A stretch of 64,000 nt of DNA from Sphagnum compactum (taxonomy: Eukaryota > Bryophyta > Sphagnopsida > Sphagnales): contig OZ234494.1 of the NCBI GenBank assembly GCA_965153455.1, positions 3,410,001-3,474,000 on the forward strand, written 5' to 3'. A program made the position numbers and the translations under genes. Positions 38,701-50,999 of the stretch are shown here, piece after piece (the first letter of the stretch is position 1; the number at the start of each line of letters is the position of its first letter). The notes beneath the pieces were generated by a model that saw nothing but the letters and a program-made list of their open reading frames with translations, was not told the DNA's origin and made no database searches.

Positions 38701-39189
38701 AATTTATTTCAATAGTCCAATTAATCTTTAAATTTTAACTTGGGTTCCACGCTACCAATGACAATGAAATGATAAAAAGAAAAAAATTATTTTGTGAAGA
38801 TTCAGTTCCATTTGAATGAATTTGCATAATGCAACTTGAATTCAATTCGATATCCTAAATTGAATTCAAATCTTGCATTGAATTGAATATTTGAATTGAA
38901 CACAATATTCTTCTTTTTTGGATTCAACATAGTTAATGTTTATGAGCATTAGTAATTTACAAGATCTACATTTAAATACACAAGAGAAAAAATGGTAATT
39001 AACTTGTTAGAAATTAAGGAGAAACTTATGACTAAATTGTTTGACTCCAAGGAAAAAGTTTCCAAATCGGAACAATAAAATTTCTAAAGTTACAACATGT
39101 CTTTTCTAATTATACATATAAAAGATTTGAAATGTTTTTTACAAAAAAAAATTCCATCATAATATTAGTTTAGGATGTTTGTAAAGACA
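35758..39189. other. AT-rich gene-free region with a diverged dispersed repeat
   Basis: Contains (GA)n at 35825-35847 and a telomere-like AAACCCTAACCCTAAA near 36171. Three related copies of AGTTCCATTTGAATGAAAAT followed by GCAT..CTTGAATTCAATTC lie at 36899-36955, 37985-38040 and 38803-38850. The TTTAATTTAATTTAA and AATTGAATTGAA phrases are low complexity. No coding frame is supported. Confidence 0.55.
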
Positions 39190-39560
39190 ACATGTGTACA
39201 AAGACAATGCCACACCCACGTTGATTTAATGGTTTTTGATTTTGCATTGAACATTCACCTAAACCATGTAGTCTGCATGGACAACATTATACACATATTG
39301 TTTTAATGATTTTTTACTTTGCATGCAACATTCACTAAAGATGACAATGCACCTATAATGTTTCACTATTTTTTCACTTCACAATGAACATTCATAAAAA
39401 TTGTGTGCATTGACTTTGAATTGAATAATCACCTAAAACATGTTTCCAAAGACAACGCTCCACGCATAATGTATCAATGGTTTGTGATTTTGCATTAAAC
39501 ATTCACATAAAGCATGTTCACATACACAACACCACATCCACACAAACTCTAAATAGATTT
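39190..39560. repeat. Degenerate tandem repeat, about 75-bp unit
   Basis: Four to five diverged copies with the order GACAATGCCACACCCA, ATGGTTTTTGATTTTGCAT, AACATTCACCTAAA, CATG. Best pairs are near 39203-39280 and 39452-39527. Copies are much decayed. Confidence 0.65.
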
Positions 39561-42309
39561 CATTATAAGTTCTTAGTATGCTTAGATTTAGTATTATACA
39601 ATAGACATTTTGAGTCAATGTTGTTAACCATATGTGTTCTAAATGTTAATTTGCAAAACTAAAAATTTATGATGTAACTTTCACCTACCATCCTACAACT
39701 TACATATCTACCTCCAACCTACCTACTAATTACCTATTTAACCACATAACTAATGATGTGAAATAAAAGGACTTGACAAAATTTGTAATATTATTATGAA
39801 AATGTGGTATATCGGTTAAGGACTTGATTTATTTTTGTGAATGTATGAAAGGTTCAATTCCTTATACTTGTAACTTTATGTACATGTTTAGGTGTTAAGT
39901 TAAGCATGTTCAATTAAAATAGGTATGTTAATTAGCTATCACCCACCTAAACCAATTTACACTATTACATGAGATGGTTTTGATGTTGGTTTATTTGATT
40001 GAAATTTGAAATTTGTGGACAATGGACAAAAATGTCCTTAGGTAAACAAACCAATTGTTTTAAGCAAAAAATTAACTAAGTTTATTTCATTGAGATGACT
40101 AAAACCAAAAGTTGACATCGAAATACTAACTTAATTATCAAAAATAAAAATAGAAAATTATTTTCAATTCATTTATTATTGTTATTATTATTTAAGATTG
40201 AATTATGGAAGAATCTAAAACATGATCAACTTGACCTATGATTCTAACACCCAATTTTCTAGTTCTTTCTATTGAGTTGATTACCAATAGTTAATTGAAC
40301 CTACAATAGATCTTCATTATCATAACATGTCCAAAGTGAACTTTGAAACCCTCACCTACTTGGTCCCAATTTACAACCTTTACCATTCCACCACCACTTC
40401 ATGTGGTGATTTTATCACAAAATATATAAAAACACAATTTTTTTAATGTTACGATTTCATAATGACACTAGTTACACATTTACATCTTTAATGTCATTAT
40501 TATTTTTTTAAGTTTTTGGTTTGATATTGAAAATTCTCAAATGTTTTTTAAATTCAAAATGTAAAATGTATTACATTAGTTTTTCAGTATATTCATTTAT
40601 AATTAACTAATTAAATGTATTACTTGATTCAATCATGTAATCCTTAAAATTCACCAAAAAAGTAAATTTTTATTTTTATTTGGAAAAAAATTCAAATATA
40701 ATTATTGTATTAAATTTTACTTTAAAAATTTTCATATTGAAAGGAATTTCACTTCTGAAATTATATAATTCAAATTCACATGTCTTTAATTTTATAAATG
40801 TAGTTAAAATTTAAATCTAAAAAATTGCATTAGTTTAAGTTTCATATGTACATTAGTTATGTTCAATTTTGTGCAATAAATTAAAATAAAAAACTTCAAT
40901 TTGGTCTTCAATTTTCTCACATGTCATTTTGTCGTATTTCGATTTGTGTGCCCTATCTTTATTTTTACATGAAACAATACAAACAACAAATGAAAAGATA
41001 AAATTTGAGATTTACTTTCATTTATTTTAGTAATTTAGTTGAAAAATTAATGAAATGATATTTCTTATTATTTTAGTATTGTTACCTCACCAAAAGTAAC
41101 ATTATAGTTGCAATTAATCATATCTAAATGATTAATTTCAATCCCATTAATCAAGTCAAAAAATTCCATGTGGGTGCTATATATGTCATGCATCCAACAT
41201 ATTTTGCGTTTAGACTATATAATTATTATTTTTCAATCAAAATGGACATACCTCATGTTGATTTTAATCAAATTGAACATAGTCAATCATTTCGTAAAAA
41301 TGGACTTGAATCTATAATCAAAATAATCATAATGCCCCTAATGAAAAAACCATGTTTTTATATAATGTTATTACCTAACTACTTAATATTTACACCAAAA
41401 AATATTTAAATTTAAAATGATTTAAAGAAAATAAAATTGGGTATGGATTGAAGTAGTCAAATGATTTGTTGTTTACTAATCACTTTGACTAATCAAATGG
41501 TTCATTATCCACTAATCAAAAAGATCATCCTAATCACAATAGACATGTTGAAAACAACTTTTCCACAATGACTAAATGGTATTTTTTGACAGCTATCCAA
41601 ATGGGATTTTAAAAAACTAGATTCTCTAGTCAAATAAACCCAAAATTCTAATAATGAAATCTAACCTAGGAAATAATGTACTTGCACAAGTTGATGTCAT
41701 TACCCCATTTGCATGCAAAACACACGAAGGGCAAAGAAACATTAGTAGATTACTTAGAATTGCATGTTGTGATGTTTGATGAGTACTTAGATTTTCTAAA
41801 AAAAAATCATGGACAAGGTAGGAACATAAAAAATAGAGAAGCAAAATAGAAGGAAAGGGAGGAACGGGGTTAAAAAATACTAAAATTCCTTGATTGTGGT
41901 AGAGTTAGTAGCTCAAATAATAGTTTCAAAAAATGTGATAGGATGGAATTTGCTTTGGCTTGGTTTATAGTAACTTTCAAGGAGGTCGGAGACCTCTTTC
42001 ACCACAACTTTCAAGCATGCTTATGAACACATCCATTGGGGTTTAGAGGTGTAAACCATGGAATCATAATAAAAGTTCAACAAGAAGTCATGCAATGAGC
42101 AAAAACTAGAATGTGAGCATGAGGCCATATGTTAAACCATGGAATTTGCCAACCTAGTTACCATCAAGGAAAAAGGTTGTTGGATAAAGAAAGGAATAAG
42201 AAAAAAAATGAAAACACATGAAAGTAAGACTTGTTTATTGTTTGCTTACCATCCTACAGCAACTACCATCCTATAACAGCTATCATCATGTAACAGACTT
42301 GAAAGAATA
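39561..42309. other. AT-rich gene-free region
   Basis: No supported gene. A 70-bp stretch at 39801-39870 has a weak tRNA-like box A / box B arrangement (TATCGGTTAAGG, then AGGTTCAATTCC), possibly a decayed tRNA-derived SINE head. The rest is A/T-dominated. Confidence 0.5.
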
Positions 42310-42440
42310 CCCACAACCACTTGCGGACCTTTGATAGTTGTTGTCTATCGTCTACAACACTTGCAGACCTTTTGTAGTTACTACCTACCATTTGGGACCC
42401 TTTGTGACTATTGCCTATTGTTTGCAACAATGTTACCTTC
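42310..42440. repeat. Degenerate tandem repeat, about 48-bp unit
   Basis: Two to three diverged copies of CACTTGCGGACCTTTGATAG followed by TTGTTGTCTATCGTCTACAA. Related ACTACCATCCTAT phrases occur on both sides (42260, 42490). Confidence 0.5.
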
Positions 42441-42928
42441 CCTATAGACCTCAAATATCATGTCTACCTCTTTGTTGTTGCCTTTTAGTGGTAACTACCA
42501 TCCTATGGTAGAAGGTAATTTGTATTCTAGAGAGAAAGAAGAAAGAAAGAATATCCTATTGCTCTTGTAGAAGAAACAAAAACTATTACATAACAAAACA
42601 TTATGCAATCTTAATGTGTACTACCTTCCCCAACTATCTAGCATCCTCCAAGTAAAACAAAATAAAAACAATATGATATGTTTTCAACCATTTTCCATTG
42701 CAATAATCAAAGTACAAGATATTCCATACTTTCTACCTCTATCTCCAATGTCACATACACACTTTGTCCCAAGAGAACTCTCCTAACCACATCTAATCAA
42801 GAATCATATTAAGGAATGATTCACAATCCTCCTTTTTAAAGGATAAATAAAGAACCCAAAAAGGATATTCACCACACAAGGGTTGAATCCTTATTTTCCT
42901 AGATTTTTTTATCTTTCTAAATCTCTTT

Positions 42929-42936
42929 ATCCTAAT
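42929..42936. repeat. Target-site duplication, left copy
   Basis: ATCCTAAT, identical to 45432-45439 on the other side of the hAT element. It fits nTnnnnAn, the 8-bp target preference of Ac-like hAT transposons. Confidence 0.95.
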
Positions 42937-43062
42937 CAGGCCTCTCTATCTACGGAACAATCCCTATGTTCCGTTTTTCAATAAAATATGGCGCGCTACA
43001 GAAATAAAATATGGAATATACGGAATTTATTCAGAAATCTCTTCTATCATTGGCTTTCATTG

Positions 43063-45200
43063 CTAATTCTTCAGCAAAGAGCGAATCTGACGGCAGTGTA
43101 AGATCCCTTCAAGTGAAAAAGGAGTAATATTCGATCAGTGTAGATCCTTTTCCCATTTCAAAACTGAGAAATCGCTTTCAACGGTGGCCGTGTCGGGGAA
43201 AGGAAAAGCCAAGCCCCCACAGAACTCCATTAGCTTAGGAAATCGGTCCTTAATGGATGGGGTCTTCCAAGCGTCGCTGAAGTCTGTCTGCTCACTGTGA
43301 CGAGCCAAGGCAGTTTGGAGCCTTGGCTCCTTGCTGACGACATTCAGAAGCTTCTTGTGCTGATCCACAATCAAATCAATGGAATTCTGAGTCAAGGAAA
43401 CCGACAGTCGATCGTGGAATTTCAGGACTAACTAAACGACGTCGCGTGGTTTCAACGCTAGCAGTTCGTGCGGCAAGTAAGGAGGCATGCCATCGGTACT
43501 GGCGTCGTTCACTTCGTCGCGCAAAGCCTCGACTGAGCTCAACCCGTTGACGATCGACAGAACGATTTCGCCAACGGCATCCAGAACTTCAGTGCATTTT
43601 TCTGGCTCTAGCGCATCAAGAATTTGGCTGGCGAAGATGCCCTAATCTTGAATGAATCCCCTTAGGTCAGCGTAACTGACCTGCCTCTCCCCAATAACGA
43701 CGACGTCCTGCACGGCCGGTAAAGTGTCATCATCGGGAGTGAGTTCCACGAAAGCAAAACGCTGTAAAGAATCCAGCAGTGATTGAACGGCAGCCGTTTG
43801 CTGCTGTAAAGTCACCCGCCGGCCTTGCAAGCTCTCGACGCACTCACTAACGTGCGTTGAGATCTCGCTAATGACAGAGATCAAGATCCAGAAAGCAGGA
43901 GTTGGAAGCTGGTCAAAACGATCGGATGGTTCCGTTTCAGCAAAATATGTTACAATTTCCGATCGCTTCTCAACTAGAAATCGAGCAACGCACGACATAG
44001 AAGCCCACTGAGTGGCTGAAAGGTTCGGACAGATGGCTTGCATTTCCTCAACGAGGTTCTTCTGGCGCCTCAAGAACGAAATAATGGAGGTAAGCGTCTT
44101 GTAAAAGTTACAACCTACTTGCTTGTAAACCTTCTGCATAATGATGTCTATTTAATGCAACAGACACCACATTCGCATGAAGTTTGGCTTCACAACGTTT
44201 TGGATCCGTGTCACAACTCCAGAAAGATGCCCAGTCATATTTGCTGCCCCGTCCGTAGAGCAACCAATCAACTTGTCTTTCCATAAAGGACAAACAGCGT
44301 CAAACAGTTTCTCAAACATCTCGAACGTGGCCAAGCCAGTGTGCCGACCAGCAAATGGGAGAGTAATCAGATGAAGGTTTTCCAGAGCAGAGTTCTGATA
44401 GTACCGAATGCGAACATCAACCCAAGAGGTTTGCTGAAGGTCGGTTGACGTGTCAAACGCCACTGAAAACGCCCATTTGCTGCATAGAACTTGCGAAATG
44501 TGTTTAATTGAAAGCTCACATGCAATTCTGGCGTAGGAAGCAACCAAGTAATCACTACAAGCGCCGAGCTTTGGAATGTCGCAAACCTCTTTTGCATCAT
44601 GAATTGCATCTGCAGCCATGGCAAACGACATTCCACGTCCAACATAACGTGTCGCTAGCGAGAATTGCTTTGACTTGGTGATCTCTACGAGATAGCTACC
44701 GTCTTCCTTCCGTTTAAAAAGAGACAATGCGTTTTCACGTGTTTGCCCTTCCATGTCGGTTGGATGCCAGAGCATGTCGCCAATCACAACATCAACGATG
44801 CTGCTGCTGACGGTCAATTGATAGCTTCAGATCGGGGCTCGATGTAATGGCATATAGTTTCAGCGTGCTTGACAGCGACGTCGAAATATTTCGATTTCTC
44901 CTGATGTGCCAGCCCTTGGTATTCTTCCCATCGAGTTTTGTGATTCAGGCGAAGGTGCTGCGTGTAATTATCGGTTCGAAATGGAGGTCCTTCGAACGTC
45001 CAAATCGTCAACGATTTTTTAGAAGAGCCTTCGCGACCAAAGCATATGCAAAATTGGCAGCGGACAGCAACAACTTCAGAAGACATCGGGTCGCGGGCTG
45101 TAATGGAAAGTCCATATTGTATGGCATGTTTCGTCTGGAAGGGCGTCTTGCGAGCTCCAGCTTTGCAGGGACGCTTCGGAGCAGGCTCAGAGGTCTTCAT
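43063..45200 (-). pseudogene. hAT transposase, inactivated by four stops and a frameshift
   Basis: Reading from ATG 45200 (MKTSEPAPKRPCK) to TAG 43063-43065 gives about 712 codons. Order of parts: BED-type zinc finger (CQFC ... QHLRLNH), first catalytic Asp (FDTST), second Asp (GCSTDGAANMTG), the hAT C..H motif (WCLLH), the QWASMSCVARFLVEKR region, and the C-terminal dimerisation domain (GGLAFPFPDTATVESDFS, SLEGILHCRQ). Breaks: a frameshift near 44815-44825, and in-frame stops TAA 44152-44154, TAG 43642-43644, TAG 43432-43434 and TGA 43135-43137. Coding similarity continues through each break, so these are lesions and not exon ends. It cannot make an active enzyme. Confidence 0.93.
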
Positions 45201-45296
45201 CGATCGAGCAAGAATGCAGTAAATGGCAAGGGAACGTCGTTTGGTGATCCGGAAATGCGCCACGGACTTTCAAAACTGAAATAAAGTTTTTTTTTT

Positions 45297-45386
45297 ATAC
45301 CGTTAAAAAACGGCACCCTACGAAAATGAAATACAGATTTTTTTTGATACCGTTAAAAAACGGCACCCTCCGAAAATGAAATACGG
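45297..45386. repeat. Subterminal direct repeats of the hAT element
   Basis: Two copies, starting at 45297 and 45347, of a 50-bp unit beginning ATACCGTTAAAAAACGGCAC and continuing CGAAAATGAAATAC. CCGTTAAAAAACGG is nearly self-complementary (CCGTT/AACGG). Such subterminal motifs often bind hAT transposases. Confidence 0.85.
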
Positions 45387-45431
45387 AACTTACGGATTTT
45401 ATTAATAGATTTTCGTATATAGAGAGGCCTG

Positions 45432-45439
45432 ATCCTAAT
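45432..45439. repeat. Target-site duplication, right copy
   Basis: ATCCTAAT, the exact partner of 42929-42936. Confidence 0.95.
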
Positions 45440-48400
45440 CCCTTACATACATCATAATTAAAATAAATCCACCCATCCCTTATCCATTTAGATTAATTAA
45501 CCTGAATGACTTCACCCCTTAGTAAATAGAAGATGATAAGTAGGATATTTACCACTAATAACTAAATAATTATTGGGATGCCCTTCTAAATGAATTAAAC
45601 AAGGATATTATTTATAATAACAAATATTATTTTTATTATAATTTTTCCTAGAATCAACTTTTGATTATTTTGCCCCATGAAGGTAGTTCACTGTATTAAC
45701 AGTATTATCATCAGAAAACACTTTCACTCTAGAATTCTCCTGAAATTATTTTGCCATCTGATGGTAACTACCATCTAATGAAGGTGCTACTGTCTTTTAA
45801 CACCCATGGTGTTTAATCAACATAGGACAATTTACTATCATTAACACCATATTTTAGCAATGTTGCACCTTTCTAATTTCTAACTAAAAGAAAAGGGCAG
45901 TGGGATAGGGGATCAAAACTAAGATTAAAACCTTAAAAACAATACTAGGATCAAAAGTTTAAGATTGTCAAAAGGACTAGGGCTAGGATTGACAGCTCAA
46001 GAGTAGGATGAAAATAAAGATATGAAACATTGATACATATGACATTGACATTTAATATTTAAATCTTGTGTGTGTGTGTGTGTAGGGTTTAAATTATACA
46101 TTTTGGGAAATTCATTATTTTGATGTTCAAGTTGTTTTGTGTTTAAAAAGTTTAACTTTTAAGGATTGTTATGTTTAAAGGTTCGAAGGTTTTACAATTG
46201 TAATATCATTTATATAAATTACAAGGTTCAAAATTGTAAAACTTTAAGGTTCAAATATGTCACATGATTATGTTTAATTCCATTTATTTTATATATACAT
46301 TTAAATATTCAACTAAACAAGTTAGATTACAATTATTCTATGTGACTAATTTTTCAATAGGTTAATAGGTAGTTTTTTTGAATTATTATAATACCATTTT
46401 AGAATTTCACTAATATTTTAGCAATATTTAATTCTTGCATTTTTTAATGGATGTGCTTGTTCACCTTTGCCAAGCAACACCCACATTCATACCATTGTGG
46501 AAAAAGTAAAACATCATTTATTGTTTACTTACTTAAAGGTTACAAATATCTAGCCCTTTAACAAAAAAATAAAACTTACCTTGTGGCCTTATTGCCATTT
46601 TAGAATCATCATTAATTGCACCTGAACCAAAAACAAAATAATTTTCCAAATGGTGTTACACAAACAAACAATCAAAAAAAATTACATCACCACTAATAGT
46701 CTAAAAAACTTTAATCACCATCATTCAAAGCAACTCCTAAACCCACTCCTTCATAACCAACCCTTAATGTGGCATTTGCTTGCATCAGCATTGTTCAATA
46801 AACCAAAAAAAAAATTGTGCTCAAAACCATTTTTCAAATACCTCCTAAATAGTTGAACCATAATTACATATTTGATTTACATCAATACCGTTCAAAAACA
46901 CTGGAACTCACATCACACATGTATCGCCATCTTCAAATTATCATCGCAATCAACCATTAACAAACAAACAATGTATAAACAAAAATGTTCAGAAGTTTCA
47001 AGCAATAGGGGTCAAACGTCTTGCTTTACACACACCACAAACAAAGAAACAATAAACAAAAACATGCACAAAAAATAAGAATAGTAAGTTCTTACAAGCA
47101 ATGGTCTCATGGGATTCCAAAACCTTGCTTATCACCACCATTTGTGACTACACAATGCCAAAACATTGAATTTAAGACACATTTTGAACCTCCACCCAAA
47201 CCTATAAGGGCAACCAAACCCCAAACTAAACTCTAAGCCAAAATGAACCAAACATTTGTGAATGTCAACAAGTCAAAAATCAAATTAGTTTCCATGTTTG
47301 AACAACTCATGCTCCTATTAATAATCTTCTTCCTACTATGCTCCACTTCAAGCTCCTGATAGAGTTTTTCGAGCTCCTTTCACATCTCCCTTTTTCATGA
47401 TCCTATCCTAGCTCAAATGGATGTTTTTTTGCATTTTTATTTTGGTTCCTCTTCATGATGATCCTCTTGCAAGTTTGAGTGGTGGATGAAGGTGCTTAAG
47501 TAGGTGATATTGATGCTCATCAAGATCCTATTTTGTTTCCTTTTTTAGTGAGTCCTATTGATTTTTTGGAGCTTGATTTTGTCCTTGTCCACTTAATACT
47601 TTTAAAATTTGATTTCCTCTTAATGTTATTTAATTTCAATGTCCAACCTAGTCCTCTTAATGCTCTTGAATTTCAATATCCTTGTGATTTTCTTGAGTTT
47701 TTATTTTGCTTCTAGCCCCCTTGGGTGCTCTCGAGTTTTGGTTTATACTAGTGTTCTTGAGGTTTCAATCTTGGTCTTAGTCCTTGTCTCGCTTTTGAGG
47801 TTGAATATTAAGAATCACTTGCCTTGATGACTACATTTTCAAAGAATCCGTAAAATAGAATATGTAAATGAAAAAATAAAAATTTGTCAAATGTTTGCAT
47901 AATACATTTTGAATATTAATTGTTGTAAAATTTCATTAAAAATTTCAATGTCAACTTAAGTAACCAATCACCAAATGGAAATTAAGTAGTGGTTACATCT
48001 TGCAATGGCTCCTTTTACCCAATTTGAACCCATTTGAATATGGTTTACAAAATAAAATAAAATAATGAGAGTAATGAATCTTTAAACTATCCATAAATTA
48101 AAATTGGCACATAAATAAGTAAAATTTATTATTTATTAAATCTTAAATGTCAATGGCATGCATATTATAATGTTATAAGTATTATAGGATTGGAACAGTA
48201 GTATGTTTAATTTTGGTCTATATGATGATTTTGTAATTCATGGTATGTAATAAGAACCCTAGATCTTTTAGGTCTACAACCAAATCCTAATAGATCAATA
48301 TGTTATTTATTAAACCCCTAAAACTTCCTTACATATAGGCAAAACTTATATATTTAATGAAGTTATGTACTATAAATATGGTCCTAAAGGCTATAACCAA

Positions 48401-49859
48401 GGGAAAGTTATAATTAATTAATGTTATGCAATAATTCCCTAGAATTATGGGCAACCAAAAGTCAAAACATTATTTCACAATAATTGAATCTATTCACAAC
48501 TAATACATTAAATCTTTAACGCACATGCTATTTTTTTTAATAAAAACATTTATATATTAGAGATTTGCACATACCCTGTATTATTATAATTTTACTTTCA
48601 AAATATACATAATCCCATTTTTGAACTAATAAACTTATAACTTATACTCAACAACCAATATATTGCACTTTATATTTTTACTCGTGTATTTTCTACTTTT
48701 TTCGAATAATGTCCCCTTGGAATACCAGTGTATCTTTAGAACTCATGGTGGAATAGGTAGTAGAATTGTACATTGTACAAAGAATGTTATATCTTTGATT
48801 TTTGATCTTGTTTGCATAAACATTATATAGAGTTTGTGAAATTTTATGACGATTAAATAATTTGCAATAAAACCCACAAGGAAAGTAAAGTTAGGATTAT
48901 CTTGGAACTTAGAAGTTAAAATTACAAATGTGACACCTAAGAAATGATTAAAACCTATTATAAATCTTTAAACATTTTGAATCCTTAAGCCTTAAAGGTT
49001 TGAATCAATGTATATGTTTTGATTATTTGGAGTTACAATGTGGAAGCTATTGAATATTGAACCATTTTTTCAGTGAAAACTAAATAAAATTGAAACTGAA
49101 AATGATATTGGAATTTGGGGGCGTTCTTGGGGGTTGCTGGAAAGCCCTGAGCGAGTCAAATTTAATACAGTTTATTTCATAATTTTCAAAGCTAAGGTGT
49201 AAAAGGTATTGATTTTTGGGTGGATTTTGTTGTTGGAAATTCTAACAAAGTGCAAAAAAAATAAAATTGGGTTTGGAATGAAAAACCAGTTGAGCCCTCA
49301 ATGTGTTCACACTTGGGCCAACAACAGCACAGGCTACACTATGATTCATTATGACTTCTTAACATTATGGTTGTTAAAAATAATAATTTCATGGGTGTAT
49401 TTTATTTCTAAATATTATTATTAGATATAACTTTTGTCCTAGGACCCTCTCGGGTTTCATAGTATAACTTCTTGCTGGTTTAGTTGCAGAGCTTGAGATT
49501 TGGTAGTAAGTTGCACCTTGCAAGACTAATACACTTTGTCAAACAACATTAAAATACAAACAAATAGGGTTGATGGATGTATCATGGATACCTTGATGCT
49601 TCATCCATTTTGTGGATGGGGTAATAAATGCTCAACCTTCAACATTTGACTTGATTTCTTGTTACACATGACAAATGTATCCAATGTTGAGCTTGTAGCC
49701 ATGTGTTTTATGATTGATTTGGAGGGCCATATGTCCCCCTTATCTCTTAACCTTTTGGAATGATTTAAAAAGCTATACAAATGCAAACCCATTTGATGGT
49801 CTACTTGTTAGAGCCATTTGGAGGGATGATGATGCTCAGTATGTGACACTGCAAAAATA
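45440..49859. other. AT-rich gene-free region
   Basis: No supported gene on either strand. Includes (TG)n at 46069-46084. Short frames are the random kind expected in this composition. Confidence 0.55.
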
Positions 49860-50215
49860 TTTTTCACATCCAAGTTTAGTTATTTGCTTTTTTGCAGACC
49901 TACCCATCATCAAACGAGGTAAGGCACTACTAATAGCAAACCAGCTGGACCAATCATTATGATGGGCAAATCAGAAAAACCCTAAACCCACTGAGCAAGC
50001 AGCAGTGAGATCATATTCATTACGCTCTTTTCTGCAGGTGCACAGCAGAGTTGCAACTCTAGTTTGTAACAAACAGCCACCACAAACTGTGCAATTATGC
50101 GGAGCCAAAACCATCGTCCTGAGCCAAACGGGGCAGATTTTTTTTGACTTTTCTTCATCCAATTTTATCTGCACAGGATCGATCACATACTGAGCACCAC
50201 TGGAGATGCTGACTT
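49860..50215 (+). repeat. Dispersed repeat A, copy 2
   Basis: Partner of 26562-26872, with shared blocks in the same order. Its last 43 bp become the first unit of the tandem array that follows. Confidence 0.75.
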
Positions 50216-50502
50216 AGGTGCAGGATCACATACTGAGCACCACCGGAGATGCTTACTTAGTCGCAGGATCACATACTGAGCACCACTGGAGATGCTTACT
50301 TAGTTGCAGGATCACATACTGAGCACCACTGGAGATGCTTACTTAGGTGCAGGATCACATACTGAGCACCACTTGGAGATGCTTACTTAGTTGCAGGATC
50401 ACATACTGAGCACCACTGGAGATGCTTACTTAGTTGCAGGATCACATACTGAGCACCACTGGAGATGCTTGCTTGCTTACTTACTTACTTACTTACTTAT
50501 TC
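50174..50502. repeat. 43-bp tandem array (seven copies) plus TTAC microsatellite
   Basis: Seven near-identical units (GGATCACATACTGAGCACCACTGGAGATGCTTACTTAGTTGCA, in short: CACATACTGAGCACC core) have cores at 50183, 50226, 50269, 50312, 50355, 50399 and 50442. Spacing is 43 bp, with one 44. The last unit's TTAC expands into a tetranucleotide run at 50475-50500. Confidence 0.95.
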
Positions 50503-50629
50503 ACAGTTTGTGTTTGGACCCCAGAAACAAAAGAAAGGACGGGTGACCAGGAAGAGAGGAGAGAGGTGGGCCTTGAGACACTGAAAAGTGTTCAGTTCAC
50601 TGGCCTGGATATGGTACTTCGTAGCGAGC

Positions 50630-50669
<40 letters not shown>

Positions 50670-50999
50670 CGAGCAGCAGCATGATTTGAAGCATGAAAAG
50701 CGTGGGGGCGGCGCCATGGCTCTCTCGATTCTCCTAGTGGCTGCGAAAAGGAACCCGCATGGCGTGCGGAAATCTCACGAATGGTAACAGCCCACCAGGA
50801 AAGCTTAAATTCCGCAACTCTAGGAACGGAAGAGGCGTGGTCGGCGTCCGCCGCTGCACTTGGAAGAAGATGTAAAGAAAATGGCGATCAGCCACCCCAG
50901 CCTACCCTAGGAAGATTTAGCCAAATCTGGCTACGAAACCCCACATATCTGGCTACTAACAAAATTTTAAAGACAATTTTCTACCTATTCATTCTCGTG
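50503..50999. other. Spacer with GC-rich island and (GA)n tract
   Basis: Includes a long (AG)n run at 50637-50667, followed by GC-rich sequence with an ATG at 50716 opening only a short frame. It could be a non-coding transcript start or remnant. No family recognised. Confidence 0.4.

Larger units (their letters stand above)
42937..45431. mobile_element. hAT superfamily DNA transposon, 2495 bp, complete but non-autonomous
   Basis: Ends are inverted repeats beginning CAGGCCTCTCTAT, with 13 identical bases and 19 of the first 21 matching (42937-42957 against 45411-45431). The element is flanked by the perfect 8-bp duplication ATCCTAAT. It contains one minus-strand transposase pseudogene covering almost its full length. 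ACGGAA or its complement recurs near both ends (42952, 42969, 43020, 45383), and two 50-bp direct repeats sit near the right end; these may be transposase-binding sites. Base composition is near half G+C by eye, against very AT-rich flanks. Exact target duplications and near-perfect ends suggest fairly recent insertion. Confidence 0.96.

Noticed and set aside
42937-45431. Alternative genetic code (TAA/TAG as Gln) to explain the transposase stops
   Set aside because: A TGA stop and a frameshift are also present, and the host genes in the window end with ordinary stop codons; C-to-T decay explains all four stops.
50174-50470. Regular 43-bp spacing, superficially CRISPR-like
   Set aside because: Units are contiguous tandem copies with no unique spacers, and the genome is a plant nuclear genome.
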